A stretch of DNA of 43,634 nt from contig CAJUFP010000031.1 in NCBI GenBank assembly GCA_910585645.1, positions 1 through 43,634 on the forward strand, read 5' to 3'. Source of the stretch: an uncultured Hungatella sp. Its GTDB lineage: Bacteria > Bacillota > Clostridia > Lachnospirales > Lachnospiraceae. Position numbers and translations under genes: made by a program. Below the pieces are notes generated by a model that was given only the letters and a program-made list of their open reading frames with translations, had not been told where the DNA came from and made no database searches. Numbering within the stretch: the stretch's first letter is position 1; each line of letters starts with the position of its first letter. This document shows, piece after piece, positions 7,026 through 16,500 of this stretch.

Positions 7026-8537
7026 ATGGTAAAAAGTGTTCTGGATTATCTGGAAAATACCGCTTCCCTGTATGGGGAGCGGTGGGCTTACAGGGACGCG
7101 AAAGAGGCCTTTACCTTTGGCCAGGTCCGGTCCATGGCAAGGCGGGAAGGGACTTTTATTGCCGGCCTTAAGGCTTGGAACCGGCCGGTGGCGGTCTTTA
7201 TGGAAAAGAGCGCGTCCATGATGATTGGATTTCTGGGGGCTGTGTACGGCGGGTGCTGCTATTGTCCTCTGGATATCTCCATGCCAAAGGACAGGCTGTC
7301 CGTGATCCTTAAGACCCTTGACCCGGCGGCAGTGATCTATGGCAGGGGGCAGGAAGAGCAGATCAGAAACATGGATCTGTCCTGCCCTGTTTTCATGTTT
7401 GAGGAGCTGTGCCTGAAAGAAGAGGACCCGGGGATCTTAGAGGAAATAAGAAGGAGAAGGACAGACCTGGACCCGCTGTATATTCTGTTTACCAGCGGCT
7501 CCACAGGCGTTCCCAAAGGCGTTGTGGTGAGCCACCGGGTTATAATCAACAACATGGAATGGCTGGAGGAGGAGTATGGTTTTGGCCCGGAGGATGTGAT
7601 GGGCAACCAGGCTCCCCTGTATTTTGACGTGTCGGACCATGATGTGTACTGCCCGTTGAAGTTCGGATGCAGCACAGTCATCATTCCGCCGGAGCTGTTT
7701 ACGTTTCCTGTCAGGCTTATGGCCTTTCTCAATAAGGAGCGGGTCACTGGGATCTTCTGGGTCCCATTTGCCCTGTGTACGGCGGCTAATTTAAGGGCTT
7801 TGGAGGTGGAAACCCCAAAATACTTAAAGTACATATTCTTTGCCGGGGAGGTGATGCCGCTAAAGCAGCTGAATTACTGGCGCAGATTTGTGCCTGACGC
7901 CTGTTACTGCAATATGTACGGGCCTACGGAGACCTATGTGTGTACCTACTTCAACGTGGACCGGGAGTTTGAAGATGACGAAACCCTGCCTATCGGGCGG
8001 CCCTGCGGCAACGTGGACATTCTGGTGCTGGACGAAAAAGACAGGCAGATCCTTCCGGGAGATCAGGGGGAGGGAGAGCTGTGCGTGAAAGGCTGCGCCC
8101 TGGCTTTGGGGTATTACCATGATCCGGAGCGGACCGGGGCGCGGTTTGTGCAGAACCCCCAAAATCCTCACTATCCGGAGAGAATATACCGCACCGGGGA
8201 TTTGGTGAGCTACAATGAGCGGGGAGAGCTTGTGTACCATGACCGGATGGATCTTCAGATCAAGCGGCTGGGCTACCGCATTGAGCTGGGGGAGATCGAG
8301 GCGGCCTCGGCGGGAATCGCAGGGATCAGGGATCGGGCCTGCGTCTACGATCCGTCCAGGCAGATGATTCTATTTTTCTATACAGGGAAAAAGCTGGAAA
8401 AGAGGGAGCTTTCGGCAGGGCTGTCAGCAAAGCTTCCGAAATACATGATGCCAAACAGATATATTTATCTGGAAGAGATGCCAAGAAACCAGAATGGAAA
8501 GATTGACAGAAAGAGGCTGAAAGAGCAGTATGGGTAA
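7026..8537 (+). CDS. Amino-acid/acyl adenylating ligase (DltA-like)
   Basis: 503 residues, the length of DltA (D-alanine-carrier protein ligase). All ANL-superfamily core motifs are present: LFTSGSTGVPKGVVVSH (ATP loop), NMYGPTE, YRTGDLV, the hinge region DLQIKRLGYRIELGEIE, and the C-terminal lysine motif NGKIDRKRL. The enzyme activates a small amino acid or acyl group with ATP and loads it on the carrier protein encoded at 3523. By analogy with Dlt this would be D-alanine, but the specificity residues cannot be judged by eye. It starts 19 nt after the previous stop and overlaps the next gene by 8 nt, showing tight coupling. Confidence 0.88.
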   Translation: MVKSVLDYLENTASLYGERWAYRDAKEAFTFGQVRSMARREGTFIAGLKAWNRPVAVFMEKSASMMIGFLGAVYGGCCYCPLDISMPKDRLSVILKTLDPAAVIYGRGQEEQIRNMDLSCPVFMFEELCLKEEDPGILEEIRRRRTDLDPLYILFTSGSTGVPKGVVVSHRVIINNMEWLEEEYGFGPEDVMGNQAPLYFDVSDHDVYCPLKFGCSTVIIPPELFTFPVRLMAFLNKERVTGIFWVPFALCTAANLRALEVETPKYLKYIFFAGEVMPLKQLNYWRRFVPDACYCNMYGPTETYVCTYFNVDREFEDDETLPIGRPCGNVDILVLDEKDRQILPGDQGEGELCVKGCALALGYYHDPERTGARFVQNPQNPHYPERIYRTGDLVSYNERGELVYHDRMDLQIKRLGYRIELGEIEAASAGIAGIRDRACVYDPSRQMILFFYTGKKLEKRELSAGLSAKLPKYMMPNRYIYLEEMPRNQNGKIDRKRLKEQYG

Positions 8538-9516
8538 AGGCTTGCAAAAGGGAACAAGATGGCGGCTGGGGGCAGTGCTCCTGGCCGCGGCTGCCCTTGT
8601 GGGGGGATGCGGGGAGTCAGGGCATACCAAGGGAGAACGGACGCCTGCTCTAAAACCGGAGGCGGGGGAGCGTATGAGGGAGGACGGGATCACGATTCAG
8701 GTTGTGGGCGTGGGGACAGCGGAGGCCGAAAATCCAGGGGCGATTTTGGGGCAGGTCTTTGGGCAGGCCGCAAAATCGGTGGCAGATGAGATTCGGGCCG
8801 GGAAAGGGGATCGTCTCCCAGCGTCGGTTCTGGAAAAAGACTGGCCGGAGGTCTTGGACCCTGCTCTGGTATATCCGGGGGAGATCCTGGAGGAGAAGGG
8901 GGTAAGGCACGCGGGGGAGGAGAGATTTTTCACCATAAGTCCCATAGACGACTACATATTTGGCCGCATGGACGGCAACTCGTACCGGGAGGGTTGTCCT
9001 GTGGCGCGGGAGGATTTAAGGTATCTTTTGATTCTCCACTATGATCTTTCCGGCAACATCCGGGTGGGGGAACTGGTGTGCCACAAATCTGTCAGCGAAG
9101 ACATGAGAAGGATCTTTCGGGAATTGTACGAGGCCCGGTATCCCATCGAAAAAGTCGCGCTTATTGATGATTACGGAGGGGACGACGACTGGTCAAGCAG
9201 GGATAACAACACGTCCTGTTTTAATTACCGCACAGTTGCCGGGAGCAATAAATTGTCACTTCATGGACTTGGGGTTGCAATTGACGTGAATCCTTTGTAT
9301 AATCCTTATATTACGTGGAATGAACAGGGGGAAATCCGATGCGCTCCCAGGCAGGGAGCTGCCTATATGGACAGGAGTGTGGATTTTCCCTGTAAAATAG
9401 ATGAAGATGACCTTTGCTGCCGGCTTTTTACCCAGGCCGGTTTTACCTGGGGAGGAGCCTGGGAGGGCCGCCGGGACTATATGCATTTTTCCCGGGGGTA
9501 CAGGCCGGAAGGATAG
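8530..9516 (+). CDS. Lipoprotein with M15 (VanY-like) D-Ala-D-Ala carboxypeptidase domain
   Basis: 328 residues. The N-terminus has a lipobox ending at Cys27 (AAALVGGC), so the protein is a membrane-anchored surface lipoprotein. The C-terminal 130 residues carry M15 features: LSLHGLGVAIDVNP gives the zinc ligands His245 and Asp252 (HxxxxxxD), and RRDYMHFS supplies the third zinc ligand His319, with the catalytic acid region just before it. M15 enzymes trim D-Ala or cut other wall peptides. The long N-terminal part (about 30-180) is not recognised. The start overlaps the ligase stop by 8 nt, so this is the last gene of the Dlt-like operon. Confidence 0.82.
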   Translation: MGKGLQKGTRWRLGAVLLAAAALVGGCGESGHTKGERTPALKPEAGERMREDGITIQVVGVGTAEAENPGAILGQVFGQAAKSVADEIRAGKGDRLPASVLEKDWPEVLDPALVYPGEILEEKGVRHAGEERFFTISPIDDYIFGRMDGNSYREGCPVAREDLRYLLILHYDLSGNIRVGELVCHKSVSEDMRRIFRELYEARYPIEKVALIDDYGGDDDWSSRDNNTSCFNYRTVAGSNKLSLHGLGVAIDVNPLYNPYITWNEQGEIRCAPRQGAAYMDRSVDFPCKIDEDDLCCRLFTQAGFTWGGAWEGRRDYMHFSRGYRPEG

Positions 9517-9643
9517 AGCCGTTTTTCCGGGGCATTGGTCGGATCTGATATACGGGGCGTTTCCCAACAGGCGTTGTGTCCGGTCGGCAGATGGGCGCAG
9601 GGCGTTGGGGAGGGTTCACATAGAAACAGGAGGGGATCATGTC

Positions 9644-12343
9644 ATGGCCAGAGTACAAGCCAAAAAGACGCAGACAGAGGAACAGGTAAAAGCAAAAACG
9701 CAGCCCAAGGCGGCAAAGGAGACAAAGCCGCAGCTAAAGGACCAGCCCAACCAGGCGGTGCTTGCCATGGATATCGGCACCAGGAGCATTATCGGCATGG
9801 TGGGTATGGTGGAGGACGGCAGGATCAAGATCGTCGCCGTGGAAAAAGAAGAGCACTCGGAGCGGGCCATGATCGACGGGCAGATCGAGAATATCGAGAA
9901 GGTGGCGTCCCTGGCCGGGAAGGTGAAGCGGCGGCTGGAGCATAAGACAGGCATCCGGCTTAGCCGGGTGTGCGTGGCCGCGGCCGGAAGGGCTCTGCGG
10001 ACAAAGAGGGCGGAGTATGAGCTGGAGCTTTCCGGGTCCCAGCTGATCGACGACGAGATCATCAGCCGTCTGGAGGCAGGGGCCATCACCAGGGCGGAGG
10101 AGGCCTTTGACGCGGAGAATGAGGCGGCTGAGGACACCCGGCGCTTTTACCTGGTGGGGTACACGGTTTGCCAGTATTATCTAGATGAGTACACCATCTC
10201 GAATCTGAAAGACCACAGGGGCAAAAAGGTGAAGGTGGATCTGATCGCCACGTTTCTGCCCAGCGAGGTAGTGGAGAGCCTGTACACGACCATGAACAAG
10301 ATCGGTCTGGAGGTGGCCAGTTTGACTTTGGAGCCCATAGCTGCCATCAACGCGGCTATCCCGGAGAACATCCGCCTTCTGAACCTGGTGCTGGTGGATA
10401 TCGGCGCCGGTACCTCGGATATCGCGGCCTGCACCGGAGGAAGCATCACAGGCTACACCATGGCCACCGTGGCAGGGGACGAGATCACAGAGACCATTAT
10501 GAAGCAGTACCTGGTGGATTTCTCCACAGCCGAGAACATCAAGGCCAGGCTGGATCTGGAGGAGGAGATCACCTTTAAGGATATCCTGGGGATGGATTAC
10601 CAGGTTTCCAGGGACGAGATCTTCCAGTGCATCCAGGGAACCTCCGGGATCCTGTGCAAGGAGATCGCAGGCAAAGTGCTGGAGGTCAACGGCGACGCGC
10701 CGTCAGCGCTGTTTTTGGCCGGAGGCGGCAGCAAGCTGGCGGGATTAAAAGAGGGTCTCACCGCCGCTCTGGGCATGGCCCCCGGCAGGGTGGCCATTGC
10801 GGGCAATTATTTTAACGCCAACGCGTGGTCGGAGGAGTACGACTTAAATAACCCGGAGTACGCCACCCCCCTGGGGATCGCCGTATCCTCGGGATTGAAC
10901 ATGATCAATGACAGCTTCCGGGTCATTCTGAACAATAAGCCGGCCAAGCTGTTTCGCAGCGGCAGCTTTACGGCGCTGAACCTTCTGATGATGAACGGGT
11001 ACAATTTCAGGGATCTCTTGGGGAGAGCCGGACAGAACCTGGTGGTCATTGTCAACGGGACCAGGAAGATCTTCTACGGAAGCGCCTCGGAGCCGGCTAC
11101 CCTGCTGATCAACCAGAAGGAGGGAAAGCTTTCGGATATTATCCACGCCGGGGACTCCATTGATTTTGTGCCCGCGGTGCCGGGCATCGGTGCCAAGGCC
11201 TGTCTGGGGGATATCGACGGGGCGGCGGACTGTGTGGACATTACGCTGAACGGGATCCATGTGCCTCTTAAGACGCCCTTAAAGAGCGGGGATGTGATCC
11301 ACATGATCCTGCCGAAGAAGGCCGAGGTGAAGAAGGAAGCGGAGCCGGCGGCGAGAGAAGAGGAAGAGTCCGGCGGGGAAGGCGAGGCTTTCGGGGCTGA
11401 CAGAGTTGACCGTCAGGCAGGAGATGAGGGGAAGACAGAAGCTGAGGATCGGAAAGCCGGAGATTTGGCGTCAGAACCGGGGAAAGGCGTCCCGGAGAAT
11501 GGGGCCGCCGGGAGAGAGGCAGCCTTGGATGAGAACAGGGCGCGGGAAAAGGCGGAGGCCGGACCAAAGGATGCCGTGAGAGGTCAGGACGCCAGGCAGG
11601 CGGCCGGGGCCTTGGATGAGAACAGGGCGCGGGAAAAGGCGGAGGCCGGATCACAGGATGCCGTGAGGGGACAGGACGCCAGGCGGCTGGACGGGGCTTT
11701 GGATATAGGAGAGCCAGGACCGGGCCGGACTTCTCATGAGAATGGTGAGAATGGTGAGAAGCAGACTCCAGAACCCACACCGGCAGAGGTCAGAGCCGGG
11801 TGGAAAGCACAGGCTTCCCCTGAGGCCAGGCCGCAGGCATCTGAGACTTCAAAGAGCGAAAGGGGCAGAAGCTCAGGCACGGCTCTGGACAGGCTGGGCC
11901 GTTTTGGGGCTGTCATAACGCCCATGATGGGCGGGCAGAGCGAAGAGGCCAAGCCGGAGCCTGCCTGGGAAAGTCAGCCTGTTGAACCCCAGCCTGTTGA
12001 AACCCGGAGAAAGGATTCGGGGGAGACAGAGGATGAGGCGGTCCCTTTGGAAAGCGGGAAAGAAGAGACGGCAGATGAGGAGACTGTCGTTGAAGAAGTT
12101 CAGGAGCCTATGGCCGCGGCAGGGAAGAGGACGGTGATGTTTCGGCTTAACGGCGCTTCTATTGAACTGCCTGGGAAAGAGGATGGCAGTCCCTATTACC
12201 TGATGGACATGATCCAATACTCCGGTATTGACCTGGAGCACCCCCGGGGGGTGGTGAAGCTGATGGTCAACGGCGCGCCCGGCATGTTCCAGCAGGCGCT
12301 GCGGGAGGGGGATGTGGTGTGTATCGAGGAGGAGAAGCGGTGA
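9644..12343 (+). CDS. FtsA/PilM-like actin-fold protein with beta-grasp-like C-terminus
   Basis: 899 residues from ATG 9644, chosen for the aggagggg site 8-10 nt upstream; the frame is open further 5' but overlaps the M15 gene. After a basic, Lys/Gln-rich N-terminus come FtsA/PilM/actin-fold motifs: AMDIGTRSIIGMVG (phosphate 1), VLVDIGAGTSDIAAC (phosphate 2, about residue 250) and ALFLAGGGSKLAGL (adenosine motif, about 356). Then two VNG-containing segments resembling beta-grasp repeats (VIVNGTRKIFYG; ITLNGIHVPLKTPLKSGDVIHM) precede an acidic disordered stretch of about 270 residues. A last similar segment follows (LNGASIELPG, VNGAPGMFQQALREGDVVCIEEE). Membrane-associated filament or division-related scaffolding is likely; the role is unproven. 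Confidence 0.75.
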   Translation: MARVQAKKTQTEEQVKAKTQPKAAKETKPQLKDQPNQAVLAMDIGTRSIIGMVGMVEDGRIKIVAVEKEEHSERAMIDGQIENIEKVASLAGKVKRRLEHKTGIRLSRVCVAAAGRALRTKRAEYELELSGSQLIDDEIISRLEAGAITRAEEAFDAENEAAEDTRRFYLVGYTVCQYYLDEYTISNLKDHRGKKVKVDLIATFLPSEVVESLYTTMNKIGLEVASLTLEPIAAINAAIPENIRLLNLVLVDIGAGTSDIAACTGGSITGYTMATVAGDEITETIMKQYLVDFSTAENIKARLDLEEEITFKDILGMDYQVSRDEIFQCIQGTSGILCKEIAGKVLEVNGDAPSALFLAGGGSKLAGLKEGLTAALGMAPGRVAIAGNYFNANAWSEEYDLNNPEYATPLGIAVSSGLNMINDSFRVILNNKPAKLFRSGSFTALNLLMMNGYNFRDLLGRAGQNLVVIVNGTRKIFYGSASEPATLLINQKEGKLSDIIHAGDSIDFVPAVPGIGAKACLGDIDGAADCVDITLNGIHVPLKTPLKSGDVIHMILPKKAEVKKEAEPAAREEEESGGEGEAFGADRVDRQAGDEGKTEAEDRKAGDLASEPGKGVPENGAAGREAALDENRAREKAEAGPKDAVRGQDARQAAGALDENRAREKAEAGSQDAVRGQDARRLDGALDIGEPGPGRTSHENGENGEKQTPEPTPAEVRAGWKAQASPEARPQASETSKSERGRSSGTALDRLGRFGAVITPMMGGQSEEAKPEPAWESQPVEPQPVETRRKDSGETEDEAVPLESGKEETADEETVVEEVQEPMAAAGKRTVMFRLNGASIELPGKEDGSPYYLMDMIQYSGIDLEHPRGVVKLMVNGAPGMFQQALREGDVVCIEEEKR
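11522..11695 (+). repeat. Two 87-bp in-frame tandem repeats
   Basis: Two near-identical 87-bp units (29 codons) start at 11522 and 11609, each beginning ALDENRAREKAEAG and continuing to QDAR. A third unit appears to start at 11696 and breaks off. They lie in the disordered linker of the FtsA/PilM-like gene, so copy-number change would keep the frame. Confidence 0.9.
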
Positions 12344-12401
12344 TGTGAGCCGGCTTCAAGAGCAGGAAAACCTTGCAGAGCAGAAATCATGGGAACATTT
12401 A

Positions 12402-12435
12402 AGGGGAGATGATTTTCGTCTCCCCTCTCTTTTTT
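12402..12435 (+). terminator. Rho-independent terminator
   Basis: The stem aggggaga/tctcccct with a short loop is followed by ctcTTTTTT. It ends transcription of the FtsA/PilM-like gene ahead of the convergent AraC gene. Confidence 0.85.
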
Positions 12436-12520
12436 CCAAAATCTACTCGCCGGTCTTTTCTTTGGCGTTTTGGTATGTAAACCCGCACGTCAATTCTCAG
12501 CTGGAGAAGAGCCCGCAGCC

Positions 12521-13366
12521 TTACAGATTCTTCCGATATTCCGTAGGCGATATCCCGGTCTGTTTTTTAAACAGCCGGCTGAAATACAGCGGATTGTCAT
12601 ACCCAACGATGGAGGCCACCTCAGTCACATTGTAGTCCAGGGTCCCGAGAAGTCTCTGGGCGTTGGCAATGCGGACGGAGATGATGTACTGCATGGGGGT
12701 CATGCCGGTGTACTGTTTAAAGCTGCGGATGAACCAGGCAGTGCTCCGGTGCATGCTTTGGGCGTACTCATCGATGACAATGTCCGTGTTGTAGTTTTCG
12801 CTGAAATGGCGGATGGCGGCCTCCATTTCATTTTGTACATAGTCCGCCGTCTTGTGGCCGCCCTGAAGCTGGCGGCTGATCAGGATCAGAAGCTGGCGCA
12901 GGTGGAGGGCCAGGACCTCCTCATAGTGGGGCCTGCACAGCTGGAGTTCCTGAATCATCTTCTGGAACAGGTTCTGGTATTCCGGAAACTGGCCTGTGTA
13001 AAAGACGTGGCCGGTCAGGGGGATGCCGTACTTTCTTAAAATATTCTTTACATCGCTTCCTGTGAAATGGACCCAGAACACTTCGGTCTGGTCAACTCCA
13101 TAATATACATATCTCTGCATTTCCTTGGGCAGATACAAAACCATGTGTCCCGCCGTGACGGTTACGTCCTCGTCATTGAAAAAAAAGTGGGCCTTTCCCG
13201 CCGCCACGTAGAGCAGCTGAAAGTCAATGCGGCCTCTGGGGCGGTAGGTGGGCAGCTTAGGCCTGGTGTAGAGGCGGTAGGTGCCGCAGCTTCCCACCAC
13301 CAAAGGTTTGGTCTTGTCCTTAAAATCCACCAGGGAGTTGTGCAAATATCCTGCGTTCATGTACAT
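12521..13366 (-). CDS. AraC-family transcriptional regulator
   Basis: 281 residues. The start at 13366 is chosen because ggagg lies 7 nt upstream; the longer frame to 13555 has no such site and crosses the promoter region. Residues 1-160 form a cupin-like sensor domain (GRIDFQLLYVAAGKAHFFFNDEDVTVTAGHMVLYLP) typical of sugar-responsive AraC regulators. The C-terminal 100 residues contain the double HTH: IVIDEYAQSMHRSTAWFIRSFK and NVTEVASIVGYDNPLYFSRLFKKQTGISPTEYR. It is divergent from the lacZ-type gene and is likely its activator together with the transport genes downstream. Confidence 0.92.
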   Translation of the reverse strand: MYMNAGYLHNSLVDFKDKTKPLVVGSCGTYRLYTRPKLPTYRPRGRIDFQLLYVAAGKAHFFFNDEDVTVTAGHMVLYLPKEMQRYVYYGVDQTEVFWVHFTGSDVKNILRKYGIPLTGHVFYTGQFPEYQNLFQKMIQELQLCRPHYEEVLALHLRQLLILISRQLQGGHKTADYVQNEMEAAIRHFSENYNTDIVIDEYAQSMHRSTAWFIRSFKQYTGMTPMQYIISVRIANAQRLLGTLDYNVTEVASIVGYDNPLYFSRLFKKQTGISPTEYRKNL

Positions 13367-13412
13367 AGGGATCCCTCCATTTACGCGCGTCCGAAAAGTG
13401 ATCGACAAGAAC

Positions 13413-13441
13413 ATTATATCATTTTGTGCATGGTTTGTCCA
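13413..13441 (-). promoter_or_regulatory. Promoter of the AraC gene
   Basis: On the minus strand: TGGACA (13436-13441), a 17-nt spacer and a perfect TATAAT (13413-13418), 47 nt ahead of the start codon. Confidence 0.65.
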
Positions 13442-13451
13442 ATCTTGTTCA

Positions 13452-13480
13452 TGGACGGATTTCCTGAAATTCACTATAAT
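13452..13480 (+). promoter_or_regulatory. Promoter of the lacZ-type gene
   Basis: TGGACG (13452-13457), a 17-nt spacer and a perfect TATAAT (13475-13480). It lies back to back with the AraC promoter; an interrupted inverted repeat (gtcca...tggac) overlaps the two -35 elements and could bind the regulator. Because the -35 overlaps the ATG at 13451, that ATG cannot be the translated start from this promoter. Confidence 0.65.
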
Positions 13481-13513
13481 CGAATTATCATAAAAAATAA
13501 GGGGAAGGCAGAC

Positions 13514-16500
13514 GTGATTGTAGAAAAATATTATGAGGATCTGAAAAAACTCCATGTAAACACCATGCCGCCAAGGGCTTACTATATGCCCAGGGACAAG
13601 GACGGTTTAAGCAGGCGGCAGATGTTAAACGGGACATGGGAATTTAGGTACTATGACAGTATTTATGATCTGGAGGAGAGATTTTGGGAGGAAGACTTTT
13701 GCGGGGAGGCGTTTTCCGAAGTCACCGTCCCGGGGGTGTGGCAGAACTACGGGTATGACCGGCATCAGTACACCAACATCCGGTATCCCTTTCCCCTGGA
13801 CCCGCCCTATGTGCCCTGTGACAATCCCTGCGGAGCTTATGTGTACCGTTTTTCCTATAAGAAGGACAAAGACGCGCCCAGGGCGTACTTAAACTTTGAG
13901 GGCGTGGACTCCTGCTTCTATGTGTGGCTCAACGGCGCATTTGTGGGCTACAGCCAGGTTTCCCACTCCACCAGCGAATTTGACGTGACAGATCATGTGC
14001 GGGAGGGGGAGAACCGGCTGGCGGTGCTGGTGCTGAAATGGTGCGACGGAAGCTATCTGGAGGATCAGGATAAGTTCCGCATGAGCGGCATTTTCCGGGA
14101 TGTGTACCTGTTAAAGCGGGCCGGACAGGGGATCTTTGACTACTTTATCACCACGGACCTAAAAGACGGGCAGGCGTGGATAAAGGCGCGGATTCGGTTC
14201 TTTGACCAGGCAGTTCCGGTAAAGGTCTCTCTGGCCAACATGGCGGGAAGAAGACTGGAGACGGAGATGGTCTGGGAGGAGCTGCCGGAGGCAGAAAAGG
14301 AAAACGGATATGAGAAGCAGCTGAGCCTGCACGTCAAAGACCCAAAACTCTGGGATCCGGAGCGGCCCTGTCTCTACACTCTGACCTTTGAGACGGACCA
14401 TGAGATCATCCGGGAGAAGGTGGGCATCCGCAAGATTGAGATCCGGGACAGCGTGGTGTATCTCAATGACAGCCCTATAAAATTCCGGGGGGTGAACCGC
14501 CACGATTCCAACCCGGTCACCGGGTTTGTGGTCACAAAAGAGCAGATGGAGCAGGATCTGCTGCTGATGAAGCAGCATAATTTCAACGCCGTCCGCACCA
14601 GCCATTATCCAAACGCGCCTTATTTCTACCAGCTGTGCGACCGGTACGGGTTTCTGGTCATTGACGAGGCAGACAATGAGAGCCATGGGACCCAGTACCA
14701 GTACCTTAAGGACTTAGAGTGGGAGAACCGGGCCGCAAGGTGGAATGAGCGGATCGCGGACAACCCGGAGTACATAGAAGCCACCCTGGACCGGGTACGG
14801 CTCTGCGTCCACAGGGACAAGAATCGGCCCTGCGTGGTTGTCTGGTCCATGGGAAATGAGTGCGCCTACGGCTGCACCTTTGAGGAGTCCCTTAAGTGGA
14901 CCAAAGAGTTTGACCCCGGGCGGCTGACCCATTTTGAAAGCGCGTTTTACAGGAGCAAAAAGAGGAAATACGATTTTTCCAATATAGATCTGCACAGCAG
15001 GATGTATCCCTCCTTTGAGGAGATCCAGGAGTATCTGGACAGCAGCCCGGATAAGCCTTACCTGATGTGCGAATACTGCCATGCCATGGGCAACGGCCCC
15101 GGGGATCTGGAAGACTATTTTCAGGTGATGGACAGCCATGACAACATGTGCGGCGGCTTTGTGTGGGAGTGGTGCGACCACGCGGTGTACAAAGGCCAGG
15201 CTGAAAACGGAAAATCCATGTATTTTTACGGCGGCGACCACGGGGAGCGGCTCCACGACGGCAATTTCTGCATGGACGGCCTGGTGTACCCGGACAGAAC
15301 CCCGCACACAGGGCTTTTGGAGTACAAAAACGTCCATCGCCCGGCCAGAGTCACAGCCTATGACCAGGAGACGGGAGTTTTGGAGCTGAAAAATCATATG
15401 GATTTTGTGGATCTGAAGGACTACCTGTTTTTGGTGTACGAGACCCTGTGCGACGGCAATGTGATATCCATGGGAAAGATCCATGATCTTCCCTCCATAA
15501 AGCCTCACGAAAAAGGGCAGATCTCCCTGGCAGTTCATATCCCCAAAAAGGGCAGATGTTTCCTGAAAGTGTGCTATTGTCTCAGACAGGAAAGCGAGCT
15601 TCTCACAGAAGGGTATCTGCTGGGATTTGACGAGATTCCCCTGAACAGTGAGGACAACCAGAATCAGACCGCCAAAAGGCTTTTGGATCAATGGCCCCGC
15701 AGTGGAAAAAGCGTCACGGAAAGCCAGAAGGGCAGAGGGCAAAAAGACCCGTGGAACGAAGGCGAAGAGTCCAAATATCCGGGGTTTGATGTGGAGGAGA
15801 CCGGCAAATATCTGACTATACAAGGCGGCGGTTTTTCCTGTGTCTTTGACAAGCGCGCAGGGATGTTTACCTCCTGGAATGTGGGAGGGGAGCTTCTCCT
15901 GAAACCTATGGAGGTCAATATCTGGAGAGCTCCCACGGACAATGACCGGAAGCTTAAACTGGAGTGGGAGCGGGCTTTCTATGACCAGGCTTTTACCAGG
16001 GCCTATGAAACCTGCTGTGTCCGGGAGGAAGACGGGCTCCACATCCGCTGCCAGATGTCTCTTGCGGCGGACTCCATCCAGAGAATCCTGGATATTGAGG
16101 CGGACTGGATGGTAGGGCCGGCAGGGGAGCTGGCAGTGTCCATGAAGGTGAAGCGGGACATGGAATTTCCAGAGCTGCCCAGGTTCGGGCTGCGTCTGTT
16201 TTTGCCAAAGGAATTTGACCGGGTAACCTACTGCGGCTTAGGCCCCCAGGAAAGCTATGTGGACAAATGCCGGGGGGCAAGCCACGGCCTGTACAAAAGC
16301 AGGGTAGAAGACCTCCATGAGGACTATATCCGTCCCCAGGAAAACGGCAGCCACTTTGACTGCGACTACGTCATGACAGAAAACGGCCACAGGAAGCTGG
16401 CCGCTGTAAGCACAAGCCCATTCAGCTTTAACGCCTCTATATACACCCAGGAGGAGCTGACGAAAAAGGGGCATAATTATGAGTTGGAGGAGTGCGGGTG

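Noticed and set aside
9401..9643. N-terminal extension of the FtsA/PilM-like protein
   Set aside because: It overlaps the M15 gene in another frame and encodes Pro/Arg-rich shadow sequence; a good ribosome site precedes 9644.
13451..13513. ATG at 13451 (and the longer frame from 13067) as the start of the beta-galactosidase
   Set aside because: The -35 and -10 elements at 13452-13480 overlap it, there is no ribosome site, and GTG 13514 gives the usual LacZ length with aagggga upstream.
14714..16042. Long antisense frame (442 codons) within lacZ, and similar ones such as 2210-3358
   Set aside because: Mirror frames of GC-rich codon usage; no ribosome sites, no recognisable protein motifs, fully inside well-supported genes.
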